64,000 bases of DNA from JBBATK01 sp040398805 (GTDB lineage: Bacteria > Bacteroidota > Ignavibacteria > Kapaibacteriales > NICIL-2). The DNA lies in contig JBBATK010000006.1 of the NCBI GenBank assembly GCA_040398805.1, positions 1 through 64,000 on the forward strand. The letters are read 5' to 3'. The position numbers were made by a program, and so were the translations under genes. The notes beneath the pieces are model-generated. The model saw nothing but the letters and a program-made list of their open reading frames with translations, ran no database searches and was not told where the DNA came from. Each line of letters opens with the position of its first letter. Within the stretch, counting starts at the first letter, position 1. Of the stretch, positions 1 to 9,309 are shown piece by piece.

Positions 1-2
1 AT

Positions 3-89
3 CGTGCCATGATGAACAATCCGGACTTCGTCGCCGGTGACTTCGACACGAAATATCTGGATACCAAGGGCTGGCAGCGCGAAGAGTGA
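3..89 (+). CDS. accC: Biotin carboxylase, C-terminal end (partial)
   Basis: Only the last 28 codons are present; the gene enters from the left edge and stops with TGA at 87-89. The visible residues contain the pattern NPDFVAGDFDTKYLD, which matches the conserved C-terminal tail of the biotin carboxylase subunit of acetyl-CoA or propionyl-CoA carboxylase. That subunit carboxylates biotin using ATP and bicarbonate in the cytoplasm. A strong bidirectional terminator follows. The carboxyltransferase beta subunit accD lies about 11 kb away, so the carboxylase genes are not all in one operon here. A paralogous acyl-CoA carboxylase cannot be excluded from so short a fragment. Confidence 0.72.
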   Translation, partial: RAMMNNPDFVAGDFDTKYLDTKGWQREE

Positions 90-125
90 TATCATTGCCG
101 CTTGACCTTCACCGATAGAAAAAAC

Positions 126-165
126 AAAGGCCCGTCCTGCATTAGCGGGACGGGCCTTTTCTTTC
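126..165. terminator. Bidirectional intrinsic terminator
   Basis: A perfect 12-bp stem (126-137 with 148-159) has a 10-nt loop, with A residues on the left and a T-run on the right. It can therefore end transcription from both the rightward biotin carboxylase gene and the leftward TonB receptor gene that converge on it. Confidence 0.9.
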
Positions 166-190
166 TTGATGCTCCGAAAAGCACCGACCG

Positions 191-2992
191 TTAGAAGTTA
201 TACGTCAAGCGACCGGTCATGAGACGTCCGATCGGTGCCGCACCGATGAACTGGCTGACCTTGTTATCCAGCATGTTCTCCACGCTGAAGAACGCGGTGA
301 CACCGTTCAGGAACGGAAGCTTATAGGAGAGTTGCAGGTCCACCAGCCAATACGGATTGATCTGGCCGATGTACACGCCGCTATTCATTTCGAAGCCGCC
401 GTTCCAACGACCCTGCACGCCTACCGTGTATCCGTCGTCTGCGCGATAGTTCGCCGACAAGGCACCGCGGAACTTGGGAGCGTTGAGTGCCAGATCGGAA
501 ATACCATCGAGATTACGATAGATGTTCTGATCGGTATCCGCGCTGTCGCCCATGATGTTCATGATGGATGCCGTGCCGCGAAGGGTGAGCATGCGATTCA
601 CTTTCCACTCGGTGGAGAGGTCGATACCGAGAAGCGTGACATCGCCATAGTTACGCGGTCCGAGGGTGATGGCGGTACGGTCCGGAGACTGCGTCGGCGA
701 GACGGTTCCGAGGGGCAATGCGGACACCTGAGCGAAGCCGCCGGCGATCTGTGCTGCCGCCACCGGTGCCTGTACGTTCGCGATACTGTCGGCGATCGCC
801 TTCGGAAGGCCACGCTGTTGCAGTGAACCGCTGATGGCGTTCTGGAGGATGGGACGGTAGTATGCGTCCAGGCCTTGTGCAGCGAAGAACACGTTCGGTG
901 TCATCACCTGTTGCGAGCCGATGAAGTCCTTGATTTCCGAATAGTACACGTCGGCAGAGAGGGAAACCCCGGAACCGACATTGCCGGTATAGCCGAACTC
1001 GATGGTCTGGTTGACGGTGGGACGCAGACGCTCGACATCCTGAACGGTGGTCGTCGGCGTGAACTTACCGGTGGACGGATTCAGCAATGCCATGACGGCC
1101 GCTACCGTCTGCGGCTGCGGCGCGGTTCCGATGACGGTCGTGAGCAGGCGCTTCGTGTTGGAGTCGAGTCCGGCATTCGCATTGATTCCCGCAGCGACTA
1201 TCCCCTTGGCGATGTTCCACACGCCCGTGGCATCACCGGTCGTGAACTTGGCACCGCCGGCTTGCGGGGAATAGAAATACGGATTGCCGTTGGCATCGCG
1301 CTCGAAGGTGAACCCTGTCTCGCCGGCACCAAGGGCACGGACGGCGAGTTTCCACGCGGGATTGATCGGCTGACCGGTGGCGGAATTCACGAGGATGTTC
1401 TTCTTTGCTTCAAGATCCAAGAACAGGTCGTTCGTGGACGGCGTGGAGAACGCGCGGTTGAACGTGACGCGCACGGAGTTGCTCTCATTGATCTTGTACA
1501 GCAACGCGGCACGGGGCGAGATCATGGGATCGGCCAACTGACTATGCTTGTCGAAACGAATGGTAGCCAGGAAGTTCAGCTTGTCCTTGATCACACCATA
1601 ATTGGATTGAAGGTACGCACCGTATTCGTTGATGTTATCGTTATCCTCGTTCTTGCCGTTGATGGTTCCGTCGGTGACGGGATTCGTCATGAAGAGGTCG
1701 GCTCCATAGGTAAGGTTCCAATCCGCCATGGGCGAATACGCATGCTGCAAACGGCCCACCATAAGCGTGGACTTGTCCACGATGGGATTGCCCGTGCGCA
1801 GGAGATACGTACTGCCGGCATCGCTCATGTTATAGGTGAGCTGCGCCATGAGGTCGCCGGAATTCACTTGTGCATTCGCGTAGGTGTAGCGCCAGTCCTT
1901 GCCCTGTCCCGCACCAAGATCCGTCATCTCGATACCCGTGATGAGCTGAGAGACACCGGTGCTCAAGGAGACCGCTGTGCGGTCCGAGATGTTGTAATCC
2001 AACCGTGCATCAGCACTGAAACGCTCATGCTTTTGGATGCGCTTGCTGATGAGATTGGTATCTCCAACTCCCGTGGCCTTGGCCACGGATAACGCCGTCG
2101 ATTCCTCCTTAACTTCGTTCGTATCCCATGCCCAGTCGTCCGCACTCAGATACTGCGCGGAGATCTTATACCCGAGATCGTCGCCGATCGTGCCCGCATG
2201 ACGGGCCATGATATTCATCAGGGCCTGGTTACCCATGGCCACGCTCACGGATGTTCCCTTCGAAGCGAACGGCGAGCGGGTGATCATGTTCACGACGCCC
2301 TGTGTCACGTTCGGACCGAACAATGCCGAACCCGGACCGCGCACCACCTCCACACGCTCCAGATCGTCCACAGTGGACGGAATGAAATAGGAGATGTTCG
2401 CGCGCAACGAAGGCACGCTGGACATGCGATAATCGGTCAGTGTCAAGACGCTTCCGCTGAAGACGTTGGAGAAACCACGCACCGCGATTTCGTTCTGGCC
2501 TATACCCTTCTGGACGACATCAACTCCGGTGATGCCCCGCAGTTGCTCGGCTGCGGAAAGCGTCGGACGCGCCTGGATGTCGGCCGCACTCACCACGCTC
2601 ACCGATGCCGGTGCATCGAGGGCACGCTCGGCGCGACGGGATGCGGAAACGACCACGTCTTCCGTGCGCGTCACATTCTCATCCATCGCCACGTCCTTCT
2701 TCACATCATCAGAGCCGACAGACACCGCGATGGTTTCCGTCTTGTAGCCGATGCACGATACCGTCATGGAGTAACTGCCCTTGGCAAGATTCTTCACTTC
2801 GTACGAACCGCGGTTGTTCGTGAATGCCCCTTTCACCTGCGCCGCATCGGTGGTGCTCACCACCTTCACCCGCGCTCCCGCTACCGGTCCGTTACCGGAC
2901 GACGACGTTACCTTTCCACTGATGGACCCCTGTGCAAACGCAACGGCGCTTGCCACAACCATCGTAAGGATGACTGACATCACTCTTCGCAT
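191..2992 (-). CDS. TonB-dependent outer membrane receptor with carboxypeptidase-like N-terminal domain
   Basis: A 933-residue outer membrane receptor. A signal peptide (residues 1-20, ending AFAQ) is followed by a carboxypeptidase-regulatory-like beta-sandwich (about 22-105), a plug domain (about 125-240, with the ERVEVVRGPGSALFG motif typical of these plugs) and a long TonB_dep_Rec barrel ending in Phe. Such proteins import siderophores, vitamins, metals or glycans with energy from TonB; the substrate cannot be read from the sequence. No SusD-like partner lies beside it. The ATG at 2992 is chosen over an in-frame ATG at 3064 because it begins directly at the signal peptide and is preceded by an AGGGGT Shine-Dalgarno-like run. 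The gene is monocistronic as seen. Confidence 0.93.
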   Translation of the reverse strand: MRRVMSVILTMVVASAVAFAQGSISGKVTSSSGNGPVAGARVKVVSTTDAAQVKGAFTNNRGSYEVKNLAKGSYSMTVSCIGYKTETIAVSVGSDDVKKDVAMDENVTRTEDVVVSASRRAERALDAPASVSVVSAADIQARPTLSAAEQLRGITGVDVVQKGIGQNEIAVRGFSNVFSGSVLTLTDYRMSSVPSLRANISYFIPSTVDDLERVEVVRGPGSALFGPNVTQGVVNMITRSPFASKGTSVSVAMGNQALMNIMARHAGTIGDDLGYKISAQYLSADDWAWDTNEVKEESTALSVAKATGVGDTNLISKRIQKHERFSADARLDYNISDRTAVSLSTGVSQLITGIEMTDLGAGQGKDWRYTYANAQVNSGDLMAQLTYNMSDAGSTYLLRTGNPIVDKSTLMVGRLQHAYSPMADWNLTYGADLFMTNPVTDGTINGKNEDNDNINEYGAYLQSNYGVIKDKLNFLATIRFDKHSQLADPMISPRAALLYKINESNSVRVTFNRAFSTPSTNDLFLDLEAKKNILVNSATGQPINPAWKLAVRALGAGETGFTFERDANGNPYFYSPQAGGAKFTTGDATGVWNIAKGIVAAGINANAGLDSNTKRLLTTVIGTAPQPQTVAAVMALLNPSTGKFTPTTTVQDVERLRPTVNQTIEFGYTGNVGSGVSLSADVYYSEIKDFIGSQQVMTPNVFFAAQGLDAYYRPILQNAISGSLQQRGLPKAIADSIANVQAPVAAAQIAGGFAQVSALPLGTVSPTQSPDRTAITLGPRNYGDVTLLGIDLSTEWKVNRMLTLRGTASIMNIMGDSADTDQNIYRNLDGISDLALNAPKFRGALSANYRADDGYTVGVQGRWNGGFEMNSGVYIGQINPYWLVDLQLSYKLPFLNGVTAFFSVENMLDNKVSQFIGAAPIGRLMTGRLTYNF

Positions 2993-3343
2993 ACTGACCC
3001 CTATGAATGTGAGAAAACGAGAAATGTTCGACGTTCTATGTTGTCGTATGACGACACTGACCATGTCAATCGGTGAGTGGCAAACCGGGATTCCCCTTGA
3101 ATACCCGGTGGAAACTTCGCATCCGCCGTTCCGGCTTCTCCAAAGGCATGCTGCTCCTTTGTGGTGGCGTGAAACCCGTTCGGAGTTGAATACCCAAAAA
3201 TGCTGAGCATGAACGAATTCTCACAACTTTTTTTTCGTGGGTTCCACTGTTCACACGTCTTCCCGCCCTGTCCTTTGTCCCTCGTCATCCTTTCCCTATT
3301 TTCCCTCGTCTACTCCTCCCTTATCACTTTATGGAGTCATCCC
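2993..3343. other. Divergent intergenic region, TonB receptor / stomatin
   Basis: These 351 bases separate two divergently transcribed genes and should hold both promoters. I see no convincing coding region. The right half is pyrimidine-rich and includes a T8 run near 3228-3235. The minus strand was checked for a cobalamin-type leader because of the TonB receptor, without a convincing match. The only clear signal is a GGAG ribosome binding site at 3333-3336 before the stomatin ATG. Confidence 0.5.
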
Positions 3344-4294
3344 ATGTTCGGCGAATTGTCCCTGTTCCTCCTGATAATCGCGCTTCTTCTCCTCGTGTCC
3401 TCCCTGCGCACCGTCGCCCAAGGTAACGTGGCCGTTGTCACCATGTTCGGTAAATACCGGCGCGTGATGCTTCCCGGACTGAACGTCAAGATTCCGTTAC
3501 TTGAATCCATCCAGCGGCGCATCTCCATCCAGAACCGCTCGGCCGATCTTGAGTTCCAGGCCATCACGGGGGACCAGGCCAATGTGTATTTCAAAGCGAT
3601 GATCCTGTATGCCGTGCTCAACTCCGCCGAGGAGACCATCAAGAACGTGGCCTTCAAGTTCATCGACGAAAAGAACTTCATGCAAGCGCTCATCCGCACG
3701 GTGGAGGGCACGGTGCGCTCCTTCGTGGCCACGAAGAAACAAGTGGAGATCCTTGCCTTGCGTAACGAGATCGTCGCCGAAGTGAAGCACCACCTGGACG
3801 CGTCGCTGGAAGAATGGGGATACCACCTTATCGACCTGCAGATCAACGATATCACCTTCGATAAAGCCATCATCGAGTCCATGGCCAAAGTGGTGGCCTC
3901 CCAGAACCTTAAAGCCGCCGCCGAGAACGAAGGTCAGGCACTGCTCATCAAACGCACCAAGGAAGCCGAAGCGGAAGGCAATGCCATCAAGATCAGCGCC
4001 GAGGCCGAACGCCTGGCCATGCAGATGCGCGGCGAAGGCGTGACCCTGTTCCGGGAATCCGCTGCCCGCGGTATGCGCGACTCGGCAAAGGAACTTCAGG
4101 ATGCAGGACTGGACTCGTCGATGATCCTCTTCCAGATGTGGACGGAAACCGTGAAGCATGTGGCCGAATTCGGTAAAGGCAATGTGATGTTCTTCGACGG
4201 CTCCGCCGAAGGCATGGATAAGACCATGCGCGAAATGATGGCCCTGAGCGTGCGCCAGTACGGTGCTCCCGTGCCACCAAGCCGGGAAGCGTAG
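3344..4294 (+). CDS. SPFH/Band 7 (stomatin/slipin) family membrane protein
   Basis: A 316-residue protein with one N-terminal membrane segment (about residues 4-24), a Band 7/SPFH domain (about 25-195; the TMFGKYRRVMLPGLN segment is typical) and an Ala/Glu-rich coiled-coil region (about 195-265). Stomatin-like proteins form large membrane rings and organise microdomains or regulate membrane proteases such as FtsH. No NfeD-type protease partner is adjacent, so a specific role cannot be assigned. The ATG at 3344 is chosen because a GGAG motif lies 7 nt upstream and the protein then begins at the membrane anchor; an in-frame ATG at 3200 would add an unlikely extension. Confidence 0.87.
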   Translation: MFGELSLFLLIIALLLLVSSLRTVAQGNVAVVTMFGKYRRVMLPGLNVKIPLLESIQRRISIQNRSADLEFQAITGDQANVYFKAMILYAVLNSAEETIKNVAFKFIDEKNFMQALIRTVEGTVRSFVATKKQVEILALRNEIVAEVKHHLDASLEEWGYHLIDLQINDITFDKAIIESMAKVVASQNLKAAAENEGQALLIKRTKEAEAEGNAIKISAEAERLAMQMRGEGVTLFRESAARGMRDSAKELQDAGLDSSMILFQMWTETVKHVAEFGKGNVMFFDGSAEGMDKTMREMMALSVRQYGAPVPPSREA

Positions 4295-4642
4295 ATTGCG
4301 GCATTGTCGAAGGCATCATACCCCATCCTGCGAATGGGGCATACCAAGGAAAACCTCGTCCATGAAGTCATCGTTCCCGGCGAACACCGGTCATAGCCCC
4401 TCCGTGCGATCTATCGCGCCGTTTCTGACGTCGCTCTCGGAACATTCGGACAGCCGCTGCGGCACACTCGGGACATCCAAGCGTGACGCCTGCACACCTG
4501 AGTTCGAGAACGACGCAAGCGACCTCCGGCTTTCCCCGCTCATACGAATCATGAGCGAAGGCCCGAGCGCCCACGTGACGTTCACGGTGGATATTCCATG
4601 AAGGACCAGACGCTGTTCTCTCAAACCTCCAACACGAAACAC
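4295..4642. other. Intergenic region with a doubtful 79-codon ORF
   Basis: The 348 bases between the stomatin and FG-GAP genes hold a weak hairpin (CCCCAT/ATGGGG, 4321-4339) without a T-run. On the plus strand, 4362-4601 is open for 79 codons from an ATG with AAGGA 12 nt upstream. Its TGA overlaps an ATG at 4598 that is in frame with the FG-GAP gene. The predicted peptide has no recognisable domain and a composition like chance reading of GC-rich DNA, so I do not call it a gene. Confidence 0.35.
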
Positions 4643-6745
4643 ATGCGTATGAAACATCTGTACCCGACCTTCCTCCTCCTTCTCCTCTCGCTCCCGCTTC
4701 CTGTCCTGGCACAGGATGCCACGTGGTTCAGCGATGTGACCACCGCCTCAAGACTGGACAGCGCGCGGAGCGGCCAGATCAGCGCCACGGATATCGACAA
4801 CGACGGCTATCCGGACCTGCTGCTGCTGAACATCTCGTACAATCGTACGATGAAGACGCGGTTGTACAGGAACAAGCAGCACCCGGACTCCGCCAACCCC
4901 AAGGCGCGCATCTTCGTGGATGTGACGGACCAAAGCAACATGTACGAGAACCGCGACACCTCGATCAAAGGTCGCGTGGCGGACTGTTGGGGCATGGCGG
5001 ACCTGAATAACGACGGCTTCACCGATCTTGTCTCGGGCATCTTCTATTTCAACGTGGGCACCTTTGCCGATGCCGGCGACCGGATGGAAGTGCTGCTCAA
5101 CGACGGCAAAGGACGTTTCACGCTAGTGCGGAATAATGGCATCGAGGGCATCGGCGACCCCTCCTCCAATCCGCCGGGGAAATTCCCCGCTACGAGCTTC
5201 TGCTTCCTTGATTACGACTTGGACGGCAATCTCGATATCTATGTCGGTACCTTTTCCGCCAATCATCAATCGAACATCTGGCTCCCCGGATATCTGCTCA
5301 AGGGCAATGGCGACGGCACCTTCAGGAACGTGACAGATGAATCCGGCATCGTGAACATGTTCGAGCCCACCTACGGCGCGAGCGTCACCGATTGGAACAA
5401 CGACGGATGGCCCGACATCCTCACGAGTCCCTACTGCCGCACGGAGGGCACCCTGTGGCGCAACGAAGGCGACGGCTCCTTCACCAACGTGACCATCGAG
5501 GCGGGATATTCATCGAAGAACGGACAAAACGGAAATATCGATGTGGGCGGTTCACCCGGCGCATGGGTGTGGTTCCCTCGGGAACTGTGCCAGTGGGAAG
5601 CATTGCCGTGCGATTATGATAACGACGGCGACATGGACATAGCGCAGATGCTCGTGCATGGCGGACTTGATCCCGGCGAGGGTCGGTCGACGCTGACCGT
5701 GAACAGCGGTCCCGACAAGAACTACTCTCTTACCTGGAATACCACCGCCTTCGACCGTCCGCTGAACGTGAACTCCGTTATCCGGCGCGATACCGTGAAA
5801 TCTGACACCTCGTGGAACAATCAGTATGGCTTCTTCACTCTGCCCAAGGGATCCATCGTCGTCACCTCCGCGAACGGTCACCTTGGCGACCAAGCAGGTA
5901 GCTGGCTGGATATGGATAACGATGGTTTGCAGGACTTTCTGCTGAGCGCTACCGGTTACGATCCCGCTAACGATCGCTGTTACATACAAAAACAGAATCC
6001 CGACCACAGCTTCACGGAAATCGCGCAGAAGCTTGGTCTGCGCAGCACTCTGAAAGAGACACACTCGCAACGTCCGGTGGACGTCGATGCCGACGGCGAT
6101 GACGACATCCTTATCGAGTATGCGCCCCGCACCGCGAACGCACAATCCGGTCGGGTATGGATGCTCCGCAATAACATCGGCGAAAAGAACAATTTCACCC
6201 GTATCAAGCTGGAAGCCCCCGCAGGGTGCAACCGTTCGGGCATCGGTTGCCGCGTGTTCGTGTACGCCGGCGGCGTGCGCCAGATGCGCGACATCCAATC
6301 GGGTGTGGGCCGCTGGGGAATGGCAACGCCCTTGGAACTGAATTTCGGTCTGGGAAATGCCACCGCTATCGACTCCGTCGTCGTGCGCTGGGCCATGCGC
6401 GGTCTGCCCACCACCACGATCGCCAATCCTCCTCTCAACCGACTACTGCGTATCCGCAGGGATGGCATGACGACGAGCGTGCCGCGGGATGAGCCCGTGA
6501 GCGACGAGATGCGTATCGCTCCGCAACCGGCGATGTCGGACATCACCGTCCATCTTCCGTCCGCCTTCCACAGCGCATGCACCATCGAGATCTTCAACGC
6601 GCTCGGCACACGTGTAGCGGAATTCACCCGGCAGGGCGATGAGTATGTGCGTGTGCCGCTTCAGGGTCTGGCCGGCGGCATGTATGTTGTGCGCGCACGG
6701 ACGGCGGATGCCTCCGTTTCGTCAACCTTCGTCAAGGTGGACTGA
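4643..6745 (+). CDS. Exported FG-GAP/VCBS repeat protein with ASPIC/UnbV domain and T9SS sorting domain
   Basis: A 700-residue secreted protein. A signal peptide (about 1-24, ending LAQ) precedes seven FG-GAP-like repeats, each with a calcium-binding DxDxDG-type loop (for example DIDNDGYPD, DLNNDGFTD, DYDNDGDMD, DVDADGDDD), predicting a beta-propeller. An ASPIC/UnbV module follows (about 510-600), as in CRTAC1-like proteins, and the last 75 residues resemble a T9SS type A sorting domain. It is probably exported through the T9SS and held at or released from the surface; ligand and activity are unknown. The start is the ATG at 4643, or the ATG at 4649, at the signal peptide; an in-frame ATG at 4598 is less likely. 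Confidence 0.88.
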   Translation: MRMKHLYPTFLLLLLSLPLPVLAQDATWFSDVTTASRLDSARSGQISATDIDNDGYPDLLLLNISYNRTMKTRLYRNKQHPDSANPKARIFVDVTDQSNMYENRDTSIKGRVADCWGMADLNNDGFTDLVSGIFYFNVGTFADAGDRMEVLLNDGKGRFTLVRNNGIEGIGDPSSNPPGKFPATSFCFLDYDLDGNLDIYVGTFSANHQSNIWLPGYLLKGNGDGTFRNVTDESGIVNMFEPTYGASVTDWNNDGWPDILTSPYCRTEGTLWRNEGDGSFTNVTIEAGYSSKNGQNGNIDVGGSPGAWVWFPRELCQWEALPCDYDNDGDMDIAQMLVHGGLDPGEGRSTLTVNSGPDKNYSLTWNTTAFDRPLNVNSVIRRDTVKSDTSWNNQYGFFTLPKGSIVVTSANGHLGDQAGSWLDMDNDGLQDFLLSATGYDPANDRCYIQKQNPDHSFTEIAQKLGLRSTLKETHSQRPVDVDADGDDDILIEYAPRTANAQSGRVWMLRNNIGEKNNFTRIKLEAPAGCNRSGIGCRVFVYAGGVRQMRDIQSGVGRWGMATPLELNFGLGNATAIDSVVVRWAMRGLPTTTIANPPLNRLLRIRRDGMTTSVPRDEPVSDEMRIAPQPAMSDITVHLPSAFHSACTIEIFNALGTRVAEFTRQGDEYVRVPLQGLAGGMYVVRARTADASVSSTFVKVD

Positions 6746-6792
6746 TCGATGGCTGCAGAAGGAGGGGCGCGGATGCGCGCGACCGGTATCGC

Positions 6793-9123
6793 TCAGGCAG
6801 AGATCACCTCGAGTTTGGCGAACTTCACCATGAGGCTCTTACGTCCGACCGACGCAAAGACCACCGACACTTTCTGCTGGTCGCCGACGCCGATCACGAG
6901 TTCGATGGTTCCGTCTCCGAACAGTTTATGCCGCACTTTCATTCCGCGCTTCAGCGGTACGGACGCCGCTTCGGGCTCCACCTGCGAATAGCTCTCCGCC
7001 TGCGGGATGTCTGAGAACACCGGTGCGGGCGGACGTGGTGCCGGGGCCGGGCGGGCGGGTGACCGGGATGAGGAACCGTACGAGGATCCGGAGGAGGATC
7101 CATACGAAGCAGACGAGGGCGCATCGAAACGGGTGCGCTCTGCAACATTCTCCTTGCGACCGGGCCAATGCAGTATGGGCGAGGGCATCTCGTAGAGGAA
7201 GCTCGACGGACGTGTGTACTCGACGGTTCCGAAACGCAGACGCCTCTCCGAATACGTCAGATAAAGTCGCTTGCACGCACGGGTGATTCCCACATAGAAC
7301 AGACGACGTTCCTCCTCACGCTCGTCAGGATGCGAGGTGTCTTTCACGAGGGGAAGCAGTCCTTCCTCCACACCCGTGATGATGACGGCAGGATACTCCA
7401 GTCCCTTGGCTGCATGCAAGGTCATGACCGATACCCTGTTCTGCGACGTATCGGCTTCGTCCACGTCGCTCACGAGCGACAGTTGTTGCAGATACGCTTC
7501 GAGCGACGGTTCCTCTTCGCGCAAGGTGTATTCGTAGATGTCCGTAAGCAGCCGCTCGATATTCGCTGCCCTGTCCTCCGCCTCTTCCGTATGCTGTGCC
7601 TGGTACATGCGCAGGATGCCCGTGGCATCGATATACTCCTTGGCTAATTCGTCCGGTGCCTTCACGCCCACATACGCGGCGAAGGTGGTCACCAGCGTGG
7701 CGAATTCCTTCGCCGCTTTCTGCGCGCGTTTCGTCAGCGCTTCGATCCTCTCGGCATCGCGAAACGCATCGAGCAGGCATAGGTCGTTATCCTCCGCGTA
7801 GCTGCGAAGACGTTGCATGGACGTATCGCCTATGCCGCGTGCAGGTTCGTTGACGATGCGCAGGAGCGACTCCGCATCGCGAGGGTTGATGAGCAATCTC
7901 AGGTAGGCCGCCACATCCTTCACTTCCTTCCTTTTATAAAAGGAGATGCCGCTGATGATGGTGTATGGAATGCCTTTTCTTCTCAGCGCATCTTCGAGCG
8001 CTTGAGACTGGGCGTTCGTGCGGTACAGAATGGCCACGTCCTTGTATTGCGTCTGATACCCGCTGCATTCCAACTCTATCACGTGCGCTACACGGTCCGC
8101 CTCGTCACGGTCGTCACGGTTCGCATACACATGGATCTTGTTCCCTTCTTCGTTATCCGTCCACAACTCCTTGGGCAACTGATTCCTGTTGTTGCGGATC
8201 ACGGCGTCGGCCGCGGCAAGGATGTTCTTCGTGGAGCGATAGTTCTGCTCCAGGCGCACCACCTTGGCATCGGGATAGTCCTTCTGGAAATCGAGGATGT
8301 TCCTGATGTCCGCACCGCGCCAGCGATAGATGCTCTGCGCGTCGTCGCCCACCACGCATAGGTTGTGATGCGCATCGGCAAGGAGTTTCACCGCCGCGTA
8401 TTGCGCCCGGTTCGTGTCCTGATACTCGTCCACGCAGATGTGGGTGAAGCGCGACTGAATGGCGTGCAACATTTCCGGACTGCTCTTCAGGACACGGATC
8501 ATGTTCACCAGCAAATCGTCGAAGTCCATGGCGTTGTTGCCGCGCAACTGACGTTCGTAGGCCTCGTACACTTTGGCGATGGACCGCTCCCGCAGGTCCT
8601 GCACGTTCCGCCCATATTCCTCCCAACCGATGAGCTGGTTCTTCGCAGCGGAAATGGCGGCACGGATGGCGTTCGGCGAGATGAGCTGATTGGAGATGCT
8701 CATGGACTGCATGGCCGAGCGTATCACGCTCAGCGATTCGTCCGTGTCGTAAATGGAGAAACTCGGCGAGTATCCGAGCACCTCCGCATGCGACCGGAGA
8801 AGGCGCGCGAAGACCGAGTGAAAGGTGCCCGCCCAGATGTTACGCGCTGCCTGCTCTCCGCAGATATGAAGCAACCGTTCCTTGATTTCCCCCGCGGCCT
8901 TGTTCGTGAACGTCAGAGCAAGGATGTTCCACGGAGCAACGCCCTGCCGGATCATGTGCGCCACGCGGAACGTGAGCACCCGAGTCTTGCCGCTGCCGGC
9001 GCCGGCGATGATGAGCAGCGGACCCGTGACCGTCTCCACCGCCTCCACCTGCGCGGGATTCAATGATGCATGCGGCAATACTGCGGAAGGACCGTTACCG
9101 GGCGTACGACGTTCGAGATACAT
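6793..9123 (-). CDS. pcrA: UvrD/PcrA-type superfamily 1 DNA helicase
   Basis: A 776-residue ATP-dependent 3'-5' DNA helicase of the UvrD/PcrA/Rep family, used in nucleotide excision repair, mismatch repair and removal of replication or transcription blocks. Visible motifs are a Q-motif region (LNPAQVEAV), Walker A GAGSGKT at 41-47, Walker B VDEYQDTN at 231-238 and motif III GDDAQSIYRWRGA at 259-271. A Ser/Pro/Ala-rich linker with SYGSSS repeats (about 665-715) is followed by a Tudor-like C-terminal domain of the kind that binds RNA polymerase in PcrA. A TATCTTTG promoter element lies 49 nt upstream. PcrA rather than UvrD is a naming choice. Confidence 0.94.
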   Translation of the reverse strand: MYLERRTPGNGPSAVLPHASLNPAQVEAVETVTGPLLIIAGAGSGKTRVLTFRVAHMIRQGVAPWNILALTFTNKAAGEIKERLLHICGEQAARNIWAGTFHSVFARLLRSHAEVLGYSPSFSIYDTDESLSVIRSAMQSMSISNQLISPNAIRAAISAAKNQLIGWEEYGRNVQDLRERSIAKVYEAYERQLRGNNAMDFDDLLVNMIRVLKSSPEMLHAIQSRFTHICVDEYQDTNRAQYAAVKLLADAHHNLCVVGDDAQSIYRWRGADIRNILDFQKDYPDAKVVRLEQNYRSTKNILAAADAVIRNNRNQLPKELWTDNEEGNKIHVYANRDDRDEADRVAHVIELECSGYQTQYKDVAILYRTNAQSQALEDALRRKGIPYTIISGISFYKRKEVKDVAAYLRLLINPRDAESLLRIVNEPARGIGDTSMQRLRSYAEDNDLCLLDAFRDAERIEALTKRAQKAAKEFATLVTTFAAYVGVKAPDELAKEYIDATGILRMYQAQHTEEAEDRAANIERLLTDIYEYTLREEEPSLEAYLQQLSLVSDVDEADTSQNRVSVMTLHAAKGLEYPAVIITGVEEGLLPLVKDTSHPDEREEERRLFYVGITRACKRLYLTYSERRLRFGTVEYTRPSSFLYEMPSPILHWPGRKENVAERTRFDAPSSASYGSSSGSSYGSSSRSPARPAPAPRPPAPVFSDIPQAESYSQVEPEAASVPLKRGMKVRHKLFGDGTIELVIGVGDQQKVSVVFASVGRKSLMVKFAKLEVISA

Positions 9124-9172
9124 GGAGAGTCAGATCAACGTGATGAGGTGATGGATGCGCATCGATGAGGGA

Positions 9173-9180
9173 CAAAGATA
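9173..9180 (-). promoter_or_regulatory. Bacteroidota-type -7 promoter element of pcrA
   Basis: Minus-strand TATCTTTG, an exact match to the TAnnTTTG -7 element recognised by the primary sigma factor in Bacteroidota, 49 nt before the pcrA start codon. Confidence 0.6.
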
Positions 9181-9309
9181 CACCGCACCCCATGTGTACC
9201 TGAAGGTGAAATGACCGAGTGTGGATAAGAAGATGAGTCGTGCATCACCTGCATGCGCTGCGCAGCGGCTGCGTCCGAGCATTCACGGCCCGACCGTTAT
9301 ATTGCGCGC

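Noticed and set aside
3061..3210. Possible cobalamin-type riboswitch upstream of the TonB receptor (minus strand)
   Set aside because: Short matches such as GGGGAA and GCCACT occur, but not in the order or spacing of the known element, and no long pairing core could be built.
4362..4601. 79-codon open frame before the FG-GAP gene
   Set aside because: A weak ribosome binding site and the stop/start overlap are suggestive, but there is no recognisable domain and low-complexity composition; conservation would be needed.
7000..7120. SYGSSS-type repeats in the pcrA coding region as a possible DNA repeat element
   Set aside because: They encode a low-complexity linker between the helicase core and Tudor-like domain, a common feature of this family.
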